Below, in pieces: positions 24,386 to 33,507 of a DNA stretch of 50,234 bases (its first letter is position 1; each line of letters starts with the position of its first letter). The DNA lies in the NCBI GenBank assembly GCA_021205725.1, contig JAJPWY010000082.1:1-50234 (forward strand). The letters run 5' to 3'. A program made the position numbers and the translations under genes. The notes below the pieces were generated by a model. It was not told where the DNA came from and did not search any database. It saw nothing but the letters and a program-made list of their open reading frames with translations. This DNA is from Clostridiales bacterium (GTDB lineage Bacteria > Bacillota > Clostridia > Oscillospirales > Oscillospiraceae).

Positions 24386-25318
24386 ATGAGACAGTCGGTC
24401 ATCTATGAGATCCCCTCCCTCTACCGGGAGAATTTCCGGATCCACGGCTACACCTTCGGCCAGGGGGAGCGCTCCCTCTGCGTAGTGGGCAGCCTCCGGG
24501 GCAACGAGTATCAGCAGATTTACACCTGCTCCCAGCTGGTGAAGGCCCTCCGCCGGGCGGAGCAGCGGGGGGAGCTGAATCCCGGGAAGGAGATTCTGGT
24601 ACTCCCCTCTCTGAACCCCTACTCCATGAATGTGGGCAAGCGGTTCTGGCCCACGGACAACACGGACATCAACCGGATGTTCCCCGGCTACGACCTGGGG
24701 GAGACCACTCAGCGCATCGCCGACGGGGTGTTCCGTCAGATTTCCCGGTACGACAACGGCATCCAGCTGGCCTCCTTCTATATGCCGGGCCGGTTCCTGC
24801 CCCATATCCGCATTATGCGCACCGGATTTGAAAACGTGGAGAAGGCGGAGTGGTTCGGCATGCCCCACATCGTCCTCCGGGATCCCCGACCCTACGACAC
24901 CACCACCCTGAACTTCAACTGGCAGATCTGGGACACCAACGCCTACAGCCTCTACACCACGACCACCACCTCCATCGACGAGGAGAGCGCCGATCAGGCG
25001 GTGCGGGCCATCTTCCGGTTCCTCAGCCGGGAGGGCATCCTCAACCGGCCCATTCAGGGAGGCTTCCGCTCCCAGATCTGGGAGGACGGCAGCCTGGCCT
25101 CCGTCCGGCCCCGGTACGCGGGCATCTTCCGCCCTGTCTGCAAACCGGGGGACCGGGTCGTCGCCGGAGACCCTCTGGCGGAGATTCTGGACCCGGGCGC
25201 AGGAGAGACCATGGAGCGGCTCCTGGCCCCCTGCGACGGGGTGGTGTTCTTCCTCCACACCGACCCCATGACCTACGCCAACACTGCCGTCGTCAAGCTC
25301 CTGCCGGAGCAGGGCTGA
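24386..25318 (+). CDS. AstE/AspA-family paralogue lacking metal ligands (pseudoenzyme)
   Basis: A 310-residue protein aligned along its length with the preceding gene product, for example LPHIRI against LPQIRI, DINRMFPGYD against DMNRLFPGSR and the same C-terminal beta domain. Where the active copy has His-Gly-Asp-Glu it has Arg38-Gly39-Asn40-Glu41; where that has Asp-Ile-His-Ala-Ser it has Gln127-Leu128-Ala129-Ser130; the VVEMG glutamate is replaced by a Thr run. Two of three zinc ligands and the catalytic Glu are lost, so it cannot work as a zinc hydrolase by the known mechanism. It starts one base after its neighbour's stop, which favours a regulatory or structural partner. A bidirectional terminator follows. 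Confidence 0.85.
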   Translation: MRQSVIYEIPSLYRENFRIHGYTFGQGERSLCVVGSLRGNEYQQIYTCSQLVKALRRAEQRGELNPGKEILVLPSLNPYSMNVGKRFWPTDNTDINRMFPGYDLGETTQRIADGVFRQISRYDNGIQLASFYMPGRFLPHIRIMRTGFENVEKAEWFGMPHIVLRDPRPYDTTTLNFNWQIWDTNAYSLYTTTTTSIDEESADQAVRAIFRFLSREGILNRPIQGGFRSQIWEDGSLASVRPRYAGIFRPVCKPGDRVVAGDPLAEILDPGAGETMERLLAPCDGVVFFLHTDPMTYANTAVVKLLPEQG

Positions 25319-25332
25319 ATAAAGCGCAAAAC

Positions 25333-25373
25333 GCCCTCCGGGTCTCGCAAACGCGAAGCCCGGAGGGCTGTTT
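25333..25373. terminator. Bidirectional terminator between converging operons
   Basis: GCCCTCCGGG (25333-25342) pairs with CCCGGAGGGC (25359-25368), with TGTTT after it on the plus strand and GTTTTGCGC after it on the minus strand. It ends both the ATP-grasp operon and the arginine operon. Confidence 0.92.
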
Positions 25374-25384
25374 CATGCGTATTT

Positions 25385-26308
25385 TCAGATCTCGCCGTGC
25401 ATCAGCTGGACCATGACGGCCTTCTGGGCGTGGAGGCGGTTCTCCGCCTCGTCGAAGATCTCGTCGGCGTGCTGCTCGAACACGTCCTCGGTAATCTCCT
25501 CTCCCCGGTGGGCGGGGAGGCAGTGCTGCACCATGCAGCCGGGATGGGCCACGGCCATGAGGTCGGCGTTCACCTGGTATCCGGCAAAGGCCACGGCCCG
25601 CTTGGCCCGCTCCTCCTCCTGGCCCATGGAGGCCCAGACGTCGGTGAAGATCACGTCGGCGTCCTTCGCCGCCTCAAAGATGTCTCCGGTAAGGGTGAAC
25701 CGGTTACCGCCCTGGACGGAGGCAGCGAAGTCCAGCACCTGCTGATCCGGCCAGTAGCCCTCCGGACAGGCCACAGCAACTTCCATGCCGCACTTCAGGC
25801 CGCCCACGATGAGGGAGTTTGCCATATTGTTGCCGTCCCCGATGAAGCAGAGCTTCAGCCCGTCCAGGTGGGCCATCCGCTCCCGGACGGTCATCAGGTC
25901 CGCCAGCACCTGGCAGGGGTGGGCGAAGTCGGTCAGGCCGTTGATGACCGGGATGTCGGCATATTTGGCCAGGCTCTCCACCTCGGCCTGGTCAAAGGTG
26001 CGAATCATAATACCGTCGCAGTAACGGCTGAGCACCCGGGCGGTGTCCTGGATGGGCTCGCCCCGACCGATCTGGCTCTCCTTGCCGGAGAGGAACAGGG
26101 CGTGGCCCCCCAGCTGGAACATCCCCGTCTCAAAGGAGACCCGGGTGCGGGTGGAATTCTTCTCAAAAATCATGGCCAGGGTCTTGCCCTCCAGGTAGTG
26201 GTGGGGCAGGCCGTGCTGCTGCTCATATTTCAGCTGATCCGCCAGGTCGAGAATACTCAGAATGTCGTCGTCGGACAGATCCAGCATCTTTAACAGGTCT
26301 TTTTTCAT
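25385..26308 (-). CDS. argF: Ornithine carbamoyltransferase ArgF
   Basis: A 307-residue enzyme that makes citrulline from ornithine and carbamoyl phosphate. The carbamoyl-phosphate loop is FEKNSTRTRVSFE near residue 55; HPCQVLADL (near 133) and the ornithine-site VQHCLPAHRGEE (near 265) are present, the last with the catalytic Cys. It is the final gene of the arginine cluster, 48 bases after argD, and the bidirectional terminator lies just past its stop. A catabolic role cannot be ruled out from sequence, but the biosynthetic context is decisive. No carAB is in the window. Confidence 0.97.
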   Translation of the reverse strand: MKKDLLKMLDLSDDDILSILDLADQLKYEQQHGLPHHYLEGKTLAMIFEKNSTRTRVSFETGMFQLGGHALFLSGKESQIGRGEPIQDTARVLSRYCDGIMIRTFDQAEVESLAKYADIPVINGLTDFAHPCQVLADLMTVRERMAHLDGLKLCFIGDGNNMANSLIVGGLKCGMEVAVACPEGYWPDQQVLDFAASVQGGNRFTLTGDIFEAAKDADVIFTDVWASMGQEEERAKRAVAFAGYQVNADLMAVAHPGCMVQHCLPAHRGEEITEDVFEQHADEIFDEAENRLHAQKAVMVQLMHGEI

Positions 26309-26356
26309 TGCGTTTCGCTCCTCTCGCAGACAGGGTTTATGCGGTGATGCCTTAGC

Positions 26357-27544
26357 TCAGGCGTTTTCCAATACGTCCTTTATGGCGGCCAGCCCCTTGT
26401 CCAGCTCCTCATAGGAGATGGTCAATGGCGGCAACAGCCGGATGGTTTTCGGCCCGGCGGTGAGCACCAGGACGTTTTTCCCGTAAATTTGTTTGATCAG
26501 GGCGGCCCGATCCGTTCCGTCCTTCAGGACGATGCCCACCATCAGGCCTAGGCCCCGGACGGTCTCCACACAGGGGGCGTTCCAGCTGCGGACCGTCTCC
26601 ATAATATAATTGCCCTTGGCGTTGATTTCCGGCATATAGTCGTCGCTGAGCACATCCAGCACTGCCAGGGCCGCGCTGGCGGCGATGGGATTGCCGCCGA
26701 AGGTGGTGGCGTGGGTGCCGGGACCGAGGACGTTCCGGCACTTCTCGTTCGCCATGACGCCAGCCATGGGGAGGCCCCCGGCGATGCCCTTGGCGAAGGT
26801 CACGGAGTCCGGCTGGATGTCGTACTGCTGGAAGCAGAACAGGGAACCTGTCCGTCCCACGCCGGTCTGCACCTCGTCCACCAGCAGGAGCAGGTCCCGC
26901 TCCCGGCACCAGTCCGCCACGGACTGGACAAAGCTCTTGTCCAGGGGCAGCACGCCCCCCTCTCCCTGCACCAGCTCCAGCAGGACGGCGCAGGTGTCCT
27001 CCCCCGCCTGAGCCTGAACGGAGGCCAGGTCGTTGGCCTCGGCATAGCGGAAGCCCTCGGTGAAGGGGAAGAAGTAGTTGTGGAATACCTCCTGACCCGT
27101 GGCCTGGAGGGTGGTGATGGTACGGCCGTGGAAGGAGTTGCGGAGGGTCACGATGTTGGCCCGGCCCTTGCCGTATTTGTCGAAGGAGTATTTCCGGGCC
27201 AGCTTGATAATGCCCTCGTTGGCCTCGCCGCCGCCGTTGGCAAAGAATACGGCGGACATCCCCGTCCGCTTGCAGAGGGTCTCCGCCAGCCGGGCGTAGG
27301 GCTCGGTGTAGAACAGGTTGGAGGCGTGGGCCAGCTTGTGGGCCTGCTCCTCCACCGCCTTCACCCAGGCGGGATGGCCGTAGCCCAGGGAGTTCACCCC
27401 GATGCCGCTGGCAAAGTCGATGTACTCCTCCCCCTCCAGTCCGTAGAGGGTGGCCCCCACGCCGTGGTCCAGGGCCACGTCAAAGCGGCCATAGGTCTGC
27501 ATGGTGTACTGGTGATCCAGCGCCTTCAGTTCTTCAAACGTCAT
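26357..27544 (-). CDS. argD: Acetylornithine aminotransferase ArgD
   Basis: A 395-residue class III PLP aminotransferase. The cofactor-binding lysine is in TFAKGIAGGLPMAG near residue 250, with the preceding DEVQTGVGRTGSLF and the GGGEANEGIIKLARK region for phosphate binding. It turns N-acetylglutamate semialdehyde into N-acetylornithine. It lies 18 bases after argB in the order argB-argD-argF, which supports ArgD over other ornithine or GABA aminotransferases. The RBS GGGAGGCGTGACG stands before the start at 27544. Confidence 0.96.
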   Translation of the reverse strand: MTFEELKALDHQYTMQTYGRFDVALDHGVGATLYGLEGEEYIDFASGIGVNSLGYGHPAWVKAVEEQAHKLAHASNLFYTEPYARLAETLCKRTGMSAVFFANGGGEANEGIIKLARKYSFDKYGKGRANIVTLRNSFHGRTITTLQATGQEVFHNYFFPFTEGFRYAEANDLASVQAQAGEDTCAVLLELVQGEGGVLPLDKSFVQSVADWCRERDLLLLVDEVQTGVGRTGSLFCFQQYDIQPDSVTFAKGIAGGLPMAGVMANEKCRNVLGPGTHATTFGGNPIAASAALAVLDVLSDDYMPEINAKGNYIMETVRSWNAPCVETVRGLGLMVGIVLKDGTDRAALIKQIYGKNVLVLTAGPKTIRLLPPLTISYEELDKGLAAIKDVLENA

Positions 27545-27562
27545 CTCGTCACGCCTCCCAGG

Positions 27563-28417
27563 TCACAGCAGCATGGTGCCGATGCCCTTGTCCGACAGCA
27601 TCTCGATAAGGATGGAGTGGGGGATGCGCCCGTCCAGGATGTGGCTCCGCTTGACGCCGGAGCGCACCGCCTCCACACAGCACTCCACCTTGGGGATCAT
27701 GCCCCCGGAGATCACCCCCGTCTTTTTCAGCATGGGCACGTCGGACATATGTACCACGTGGATGAGGGTGTCCTCGTCCTTGGGATCCCGCAAGAGACCC
27801 CGGACATCGGTGAGCAGGATCAGCTTTTCCGCATTCAGGGCTACCGCAAGCTTGGCGGCGGCGGTGTCGGCGTTGATGTTGTAGGCGGTCTGGGCGTCCA
27901 TCCCCTGGGCCACGGTGGAGACCACCGGGATATAGCCGTTGTCGATGCAGTCCTGAACCACCTGGGGATTCACCTTGACGATCTCCCCCACCAGGCCGTA
28001 TTTCACGTCCTTCACCTTCGCCTCGAACAGGGAGGCGTCCATTCCGCACAGGCCCATGGCCCGGCCGCCCATCCGGTTCAGGGTAGCCACCAGGTTTTTG
28101 TTCACCCGGCCGCAGAGCACCTGCTGGACGATGTCCATTGTCTCCTCGTCGGTGTAGCGGAGGCCGTCTACAAACTGGGACTGCTTGCCGGTCTTTTTCA
28201 GCATCTCGTTGATCTCCGGCCCGCCGCCGTGGACCACCACTACATGGATGCCCACCAGTCGGAGGAGGATAATATCGCTCATGACGGCAGAGCGGAGATC
28301 CTCGGAGATCATGGCGTTGCCGCCATATTTCACCACCACCGTCTTACCGCTGTACTTCTGGATATAGGGCAGGGCCTCCACCAGCACCTGCGCCCGCTGC
28401 ACGTGATCGTAGGCCAT
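27563..28417 (-). CDS. argB: Acetylglutamate kinase ArgB
   Basis: A 284-residue amino-acid kinase that phosphorylates N-acetylglutamate. Motifs VVKYGGNAMI (near 28-37), VVHGGGPEINEML (near 62) and NINADTAAAKLAVAL (near 178) are those of ArgB; LLTDVRGLL holds the ATP-site aspartate. The N-terminal helix LVEALPYIQKYSGK is the kind found in hexameric, arginine-inhibited ArgB, so feedback control by arginine is likely (known for that class). It begins 7 bases after the argJ stop. Confidence 0.97.
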   Translation of the reverse strand: MAYDHVQRAQVLVEALPYIQKYSGKTVVVKYGGNAMISEDLRSAVMSDIILLRLVGIHVVVVHGGGPEINEMLKKTGKQSQFVDGLRYTDEETMDIVQQVLCGRVNKNLVATLNRMGGRAMGLCGMDASLFEAKVKDVKYGLVGEIVKVNPQVVQDCIDNGYIPVVSTVAQGMDAQTAYNINADTAAAKLAVALNAEKLILLTDVRGLLRDPKDEDTLIHVVHMSDVPMLKKTGVISGGMIPKVECCVEAVRSGVKRSHILDGRIPHSILIEMLSDKGIGTMLL

Positions 28418-28424
28418 TTCTCTC

Positions 28425-29663
28425 TCAGCTCCTGTAATCTCCGTTGATCTTCACATAGTCATAGGTCAGGTCGCAGCCCCAGCAGGTGGCCTCTGCCGCG
28501 CCCTCCCGGAGGGCGACGTCGATGATCACCTCGTCCTGGCTCAAAACCACCTTGGCCACGTCCTCGTCAAAGCTCAGGCCCATACCGTCCCGGCAGACCT
28601 GCACCTCTCCCCCCTGGGAGCGGAAGCAGATATCCACCGTCTCCGGGTCGAACTGCGCCCCGGAGTAGCCCATGGCGCACAGCACCCGGCCGAAGTTGGC
28701 GTCTGCGCCGAACATGGCGGCCTTTACCAAAGAGGAGCCTACCACCGCACGGCTGAGCCGCTCCGCCTTGGCCTCGCTCTCCGCCCCGTGGACGGTACAG
28801 GTGAGCAGTCGGCTGGCCCCCTCTCCGTCGGCGGCCATGCTCCGGGCCAGATGGGTGCAGACGGCCATCAGGGCCTCTTTCAATGCCTGATACTCCGGCC
28901 CCTGCCAGTCGATAAGGGGATTTCCTGCGCTGCCGTTGGCCAGCACCAGGAAGGTGTCGTTGGTGGAGGTGTCCCCGTCCACCGTCACCCGGTTGAACGT
29001 CCGGGGCACCACCTCGTGTACCAGCTCGGTGAGCAGCTTGGGGGTGATGGCGCAGTCGGTGGTGACGAAGCTGAGCATGGTGCCCATGTTGGGGTGAATC
29101 ATGCCGGAGCCCTTGGCAATGCCCCCCACCCGGACGGTGACGCCGCCGATCTCCGTCTCCACGGCGATCTCCTTTTTGGCGGTATCGGTGGTCATAATGG
29201 CGTGGGCGGCGTCCTCCGAGGCGGAGGGGTCATCCGACAGCTTTTCCACCAGGGCGGGAACACCCTCCGTAATGGCCCGAATGTTCAGCTCCTGTCCAAT
29301 GACCCCGGTGGAGGCCACCGCCACATCCGACGGGGCCAGTCCCAGGGCCGTTGCCGCCGCCCGGCACATCTCCTGTGCGTGAAGCTCGCTGTTGGGGGCG
29401 CAGGCGTTGGCGTTGCCGGAGTTGGCGATGACCGCCTGGCACACGCCGTCGGCGATGTTGGCCCGGGTGAGCAGCACCGGCGCGGCCTTCACCCGGTTGG
29501 TGGTGAACATCCCCGCCGCCGTGCAGGGCCGGTCAGAGACCAGCAGCATCAGATCCTTTTTGCCCTCTCCGTCCATGGGCAGGGCGGAGGCCTTTACCCC
29601 CACCCGGATTCCGGCGGCCCGGAATCCCCTGGCGGCCACAATGCCGCCGGATATCTCCTTCAT
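28425..29663 (-). CDS. argJ: Bifunctional ornithine acetyltransferase/N-acetylglutamate synthase ArgJ
   Basis: A 412-residue protein that cleaves itself into two chains at the Thr in NMGTMLSFVTTD near residue 191; this Thr then acts as nucleophile. It recycles the acetyl group from N-acetylornithine to glutamate. KGSGMIHPNMGTML and the later DGDTSTNDTFLVLANG are family hallmarks. Having ArgJ means the cluster uses the cyclic acetyl pathway and needs no argE. Whether it can also use acetyl-CoA (bifunctional type) cannot be judged from sequence. It begins 50 bases after argC. Confidence 0.97.
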   Translation of the reverse strand: MKEISGGIVAARGFRAAGIRVGVKASALPMDGEGKKDLMLLVSDRPCTAAGMFTTNRVKAAPVLLTRANIADGVCQAVIANSGNANACAPNSELHAQEMCRAAATALGLAPSDVAVASTGVIGQELNIRAITEGVPALVEKLSDDPSASEDAAHAIMTTDTAKKEIAVETEIGGVTVRVGGIAKGSGMIHPNMGTMLSFVTTDCAITPKLLTELVHEVVPRTFNRVTVDGDTSTNDTFLVLANGSAGNPLIDWQGPEYQALKEALMAVCTHLARSMAADGEGASRLLTCTVHGAESEAKAERLSRAVVGSSLVKAAMFGADANFGRVLCAMGYSGAQFDPETVDICFRSQGGEVQVCRDGMGLSFDEDVAKVVLSQDEVIIDVALREGAAEATCWGCDLTYDYVKINGDYRS

Positions 29664-29713
29664 CTGGAGTCACTTCCCTTTTTTCTTTTCCCTCAAAGCC
29701 GGGTGACACCATC

Positions 29714-30661
29714 TTACACCAGACCGGCGTCCTCGTCAAATCCCAGCATTAAATTCATGTTCTGCACCGCTGCGCCGGAGGCGCCCTTGCCCAGATTGTC
29801 GAACAGGGCGGTGACGATGGTCTGCTCTGCGCCGCCGCTGACGATCAGCTCCATCCCGTCGGTCCCCGCCAGGGCCCCGGCAAAGATGGGCTTTCCCTCC
29901 CCGTTGAAGGGGGCCACCCGGACCATGGGATGGCCGGGGCAGCGGCCGTAATGCGCCGCCAGCGCCGCCCAGATGTCCTGGGCGGTGGGCTGTCCGCTCA
30001 GCAGGTCGTTGTGGAGCAGGATGGTGGTGGCCATTCCCTGGGGGAAATCCCCCACCACGGGAGAAAACACCGGCTTCCGGGTCAGGCCGCACACCGCCTG
30101 CATCTCCGGCAGGTGCTTGTGCTTCAGATTGGTGCCATAGACCCGGTCGGAGGAGAGCAGCCCGCTCCGGCCCTCGTCCTCATACTCCGCAATCATCTTC
30201 TTGCCCCCGCCGGAGTAGCCGGTGAGGGAGTAGCAGGTCAGGGGATAGTCCGGGGGCAGGATGCCCGCCTGCACCAGAGGATAGACAGACGCGATCAGCC
30301 CGGAGGCATGGCAGCCGGGGTTGGCCACCCGTTTGGCAGACTGAATGGCCTCCCGCCGCTGAGGAGACAGCTCCGGAAATCCGTAGACCCAGGCGGGATT
30401 TGTCCGGTGGGCGGTGGAGGCGTCGATGATGCGGGTGTCTGGGTTCGTCACCAGCGTCACCGCCTCCACAGCGGCGGCGTCCGGGAGACAGAGAAACACC
30501 AGGTCGGCGGCGTTCATCAGCCCGGCCCGCTCGGCGTTGTCGTGCCGCTTGTCATCGTCAATCCGCAGCAGCTCCACGTCGTCCCGGCGGGACAGCCGGT
30601 CCATGATCTGCAGACCGGTGGTCCCCGCCTGACCGTCGATATAGATTTTCGGTTTGCTCAT
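29714..30661 (-). CDS. argC: N-acetyl-gamma-glutamyl-phosphate reductase ArgC (short, type 2)
   Basis: A 315-residue NADPH enzyme. The dinucleotide-binding start is IYIDGQAGTTGLQI; the catalytic Cys is in ANPGCHASGLIASV near residue 117; SLTGYSGGGKKMI is also conserved. At 315 residues with GQAGTTG it belongs to the shorter type 2 ArgC and not the 345-residue type. It starts inside the last codons of argH (ATGA overlap at 30658-30661), so translation of the two is coupled. Confidence 0.96.
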   Translation of the reverse strand: MSKPKIYIDGQAGTTGLQIMDRLSRRDDVELLRIDDDKRHDNAERAGLMNAADLVFLCLPDAAAVEAVTLVTNPDTRIIDASTAHRTNPAWVYGFPELSPQRREAIQSAKRVANPGCHASGLIASVYPLVQAGILPPDYPLTCYSLTGYSGGGKKMIAEYEDEGRSGLLSSDRVYGTNLKHKHLPEMQAVCGLTRKPVFSPVVGDFPQGMATTILLHNDLLSGQPTAQDIWAALAAHYGRCPGHPMVRVAPFNGEGKPIFAGALAGTDGMELIVSGGAEQTIVTALFDNLGKGASGAAVQNMNLMLGFDEDAGLV

Positions 30662-32043
30662 TGCCCGCTCCGCTCCTCTACAAAGGCCCGGATCCGGGCG
30701 ATCTGCCGCAGCACCTCGTCATGGGCAGGGCCGCCTGTGGTCTTGCGCTGGCTCACGCAGGTATTCAGGCTCAGGGCCTGATACACGTCCTCCCCGAAGG
30801 CAGGGGACAGGGCCTGATACTCCTCCAGGGGGAGGGTATCCAACGTCTGGCCGGTGGCGATGCAGTGGTTCACCAGACGGCCCACCAGGGTATAGGCGTC
30901 CCGGAAGGGCATCCCCTTCTTCGTCAGGTAGTCGGCGCAGTCGGTGGCATTGATAAAGCCTCCGGCGGCGGCGTTTGCCATATTCTCCGGCCGGACGGTC
31001 ATGGTGTCCAGCATGGCGGAGAACACGGGGACGCACAGCTCCACCGTGTCGATGGCGTCAAAGACGCTCTCCTTGTCCTCCTGCATATCCTTGTTGTAGG
31101 CCAGAGGGATGCCCTTCATCACGGTGAGCAGCGTGATAAGGCTGCCGTACACCCGGCCCGTCTTGCCCCGGACCAGCTCGGCCACGTCCGGGTTCTTCTT
31201 CTGGGGCATGATGGAGGAGCCGGTGGAGTAGGCGTCGTCCAGGTCGATGAACTTGAACTCCCAGGAGCACCAGAGGATGATCTCCTCAGAGAACCGGGAC
31301 AGGTGCATCATGAGGATGGAGCAGGCGGACAGGAACTCAATGGCAAAGTCCCGGTCGGAGACGGAGTCCAGGGAGTTGTCCGTAGGCCGGGCAAAGCCCA
31401 GCAGCTCCGCCGTCCGCTGCCGGTCAAGGGGATGGGTGGAGCCCGCCAGCGCCCCGGCCCCCAGGGGGCACTCGTCCATCCGCTCCAGGCAGTCCTCAAA
31501 GCGGGTGATGTCCCGGCGGAACATATTGGCGTAGGCCATCATGTAGTGGCCGAAGGTGACGGGCTGGGCCCGCTGGAGATGGGTGTAGCCGGGCATGACG
31601 GTGTCCACGTTGGCCTCCGCCTGGCGCACCAGCACCCGCTCCAGCTCCAGCAGCATCTCCACGATCTTCGGGATCTCCCCCCGGACGTACATCCGGAAGT
31701 CCACCGCCACCTGGTCGTTCCGGCTCCGGCCGGTGTGCAGCCGCTTGCCTGTGGCCCCCAGACGCTGAGTCAGCAGGGTCTCCACGTTCATGTGGATGTC
31801 CTCGTTGTCCTCGGAGAACTCCACCTTCCCCGCCTGGATGTCCGCCAGCAGCTCCCGCAGTCCTGTCACCAGCTGTTCAGACTCCTCTTTGCTGATAATG
31901 CCCTGCTCTCCCAGCATGGTGGCGTGGGCGATGGAGCCCTCGATGTCCTCCCGGTACATCCGGGCATCGAACCGGATGGAGGAGTTGAAGTCGTTGACCA
32001 GAGCATCGGTCTCCTTGTCAAAACGGCCGCCCCATAATTTCAT
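30658..32043 (-). CDS. argH: Argininosuccinate lyase ArgH
   Basis: A 461-residue fumarase/aspartase-superfamily enzyme that splits argininosuccinate to arginine and fumarate. The superfamily signature GSSIMPQKKNPDVAELVR with the catalytic Ser lies near residue 280, and TGRSRNDQVAVDFRM and MPGYTHLQRAQPVTFGH are intact. RBS GAGGAGGAAGG precedes ATG 32043. The gap to argG (121 bases) carries a terminator-like hairpin, so expression may differ from argG. Confidence 0.97.
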   Translation of the reverse strand: MKLWGGRFDKETDALVNDFNSSIRFDARMYREDIEGSIAHATMLGEQGIISKEESEQLVTGLRELLADIQAGKVEFSEDNEDIHMNVETLLTQRLGATGKRLHTGRSRNDQVAVDFRMYVRGEIPKIVEMLLELERVLVRQAEANVDTVMPGYTHLQRAQPVTFGHYMMAYANMFRRDITRFEDCLERMDECPLGAGALAGSTHPLDRQRTAELLGFARPTDNSLDSVSDRDFAIEFLSACSILMMHLSRFSEEIILWCSWEFKFIDLDDAYSTGSSIMPQKKNPDVAELVRGKTGRVYGSLITLLTVMKGIPLAYNKDMQEDKESVFDAIDTVELCVPVFSAMLDTMTVRPENMANAAAGGFINATDCADYLTKKGMPFRDAYTLVGRLVNHCIATGQTLDTLPLEEYQALSPAFGEDVYQALSLNTCVSQRKTTGGPAHDEVLRQIARIRAFVEERSGQ

Positions 32044-32095
32044 GTGTACCTTCCTCCTCGTCCTGTGCCCTCAATCCGGCGCAGAGAAACGGATA

Positions 32096-32137
32096 AAACA
32101 GAATACAGGGGGACAGTCTCCCATCCCCCATGTATTC
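32096..32137 (-). terminator. Terminator-like hairpin between argG and argH
   Basis: On the minus strand GAATACA and GGGGGA pair with TCCCCC and TGTATTC (one bulged T) around a 10-base loop, followed by TGTTTTATCC. It would partly or wholly end argG transcripts before argH. Confidence 0.75.
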
Positions 32138-32164
32138 CGGTTTTTGTGCCTTGTGATTTGCTGC

Positions 32165-33382
32165 TTACTGCAATTTGCCCTGTGCCCGCAGCGCCTGAAC
32201 CTTGGTGGGCAGGCCCCACAGGTTGATGAAGCCCTCGGCGTCCTTCTGGTTGTAGTCGGACTCGTCAAAGGTGGCCAGGTTCTCGGAATACAGGCTGTAG
32301 GGAGAGGTCATCCCGGCGGGGATGATGTTGCCCTTGTACAGCTTCACCCGCACGGTTCCGGTGACGTACTCCTGGGTCTTGTCCACAAAGGCGGAGAGGG
32401 CCTCCCGCAGGGGAGAATACCACTTGCCGTTGTACACCAAATCGGCAAAGTCTACCGCCAGCTTCTCCTTCTCGTGGAGGGTGTCCTTGTCCACGCAGAT
32501 CATCTCCAGCAGCTCGTGGGCCTTGTAGAGGATGGTGCCGCCCGGCGTCTCATAGACGCCCCGGTCCTTCATGCCCACCAGACGGTTCTCCACGATGTCG
32601 ATGATGCCGATGCCGTTCTGGCCGCCATAGACGTTCAGGTCGGCGATGATGTCGCTGGCCTTCTTGCTCTCGCCATTGATGGCCACGGGCACGCCCTTGT
32701 CAAAGGTCAGGGTCACATAGGTGGGCACGTCCGGCGCCTGGGTGGGAGAGACGCCCATCTCCAGGAAGCCCGGCTTGTCGTAGTTCGGCTCATTGGCGGG
32801 ATCCTCCAGGTCCAGACCCTCATGGGACAGGTGCCACAGGTTCTTGTCCTTGGAGTAGTTGGTCTCCCGGGTGATCTTCAGGGGGACGTGGTGGGCCTCG
32901 GCAAAGTCGATCTCCTCGTCACGGCTCTTGATGTCCCACTCCCGCCAAGGGGCGATGATCTTCATGCCGGGGGCGAAGTGCTTGATGGTCAGCTCAAACC
33001 GCACCTGATCATTGCCCTTGCCGGTGCAACCGTGGCAGATGGCGTCTGCGCCCTCGGCCAGGGCGATCTCGCACAGGCTCTTGGCGATGACGGGCCGGGC
33101 AAAGGCGGTACCCAGAAGATAGGTCTCATACTTGGCCCCGGCCTTCATGGAGGGGATAATCACGTCGTCCACCATCTCGTCCACCAGGTCGGCCACGATG
33201 AGCTTGGAGGCCCCGGTCTTGAGCGCCTTCTCCTCCAGGCCCTCCAGCTCGTCCGCCTGGCCCACGTTGCCGGCCACGGCGATGATCTCCGGGTCGTCGT
33301 AGTTCTCCTTCAGCCAGGGGATGATGATGGATGTATCCAGGCCGCCGGAATAGGCCAGCACGATTTTCTTCACACTGCTCAT
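32165..33382 (-). CDS. argG: Argininosuccinate synthase ArgG
   Basis: A 405-residue enzyme that joins citrulline and aspartate with ATP. The PP-loop is [16 protein letters not shown] near residue 12; [15 protein letters not shown] and the GRP-type nucleotide contacts are present. ATG 33382 was chosen because GGAGGCAATC lies 9 bases before it; an upstream frame to 33466 has no such site. It is the first gene of the arginine set, behind an A/T-rich region with candidate ArgR half-sites, and is followed by its own terminator-like hairpin. Confidence 0.97.
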   Translation of the reverse strand: MSSVKKIVLAYSGGLDTSIIIPWLKENYDDPEIIAVAGNVGQADELEGLEEKALKTGASKLIVADLVDEMVDDVIIPSMKAGAKYETYLLGTAFARPVIAKSLCEIALAEGADAICHGCTGKGNDQVRFELTIKHFAPGMKIIAPWREWDIKSRDEEIDFAEAHHVPLKITRETNYSKDKNLWHLSHEGLDLEDPANEPNYDKPGFLEMGVSPTQAPDVPTYVTLTFDKGVPVAINGESKKASDIIADLNVYGGQNGIGIIDIVENRLVGMKDRGVYETPGGTILYKAHELLEMICVDKDTLHEKEKLAVDFADLVYNGKWYSPLREALSAFVDKTQEYVTGTVRVKLYKGNIIPAGMTSPYSLYSENLATFDESDYNQKDAEGFINLWGLPTKVQALRAQGKLQ

Positions 33383-33507
33383 GGTAGATTGCCTCCTGCA
33401 ACGGGCGGCAGGCCGCCCTGTATTTCTTTCGAGCTTTATACTACCACCCCCCGCCCCGGATTGCAAGCCCCATTCTGCATATTTTTTCGTTTCTTTCCCG
33501 GTTATTT

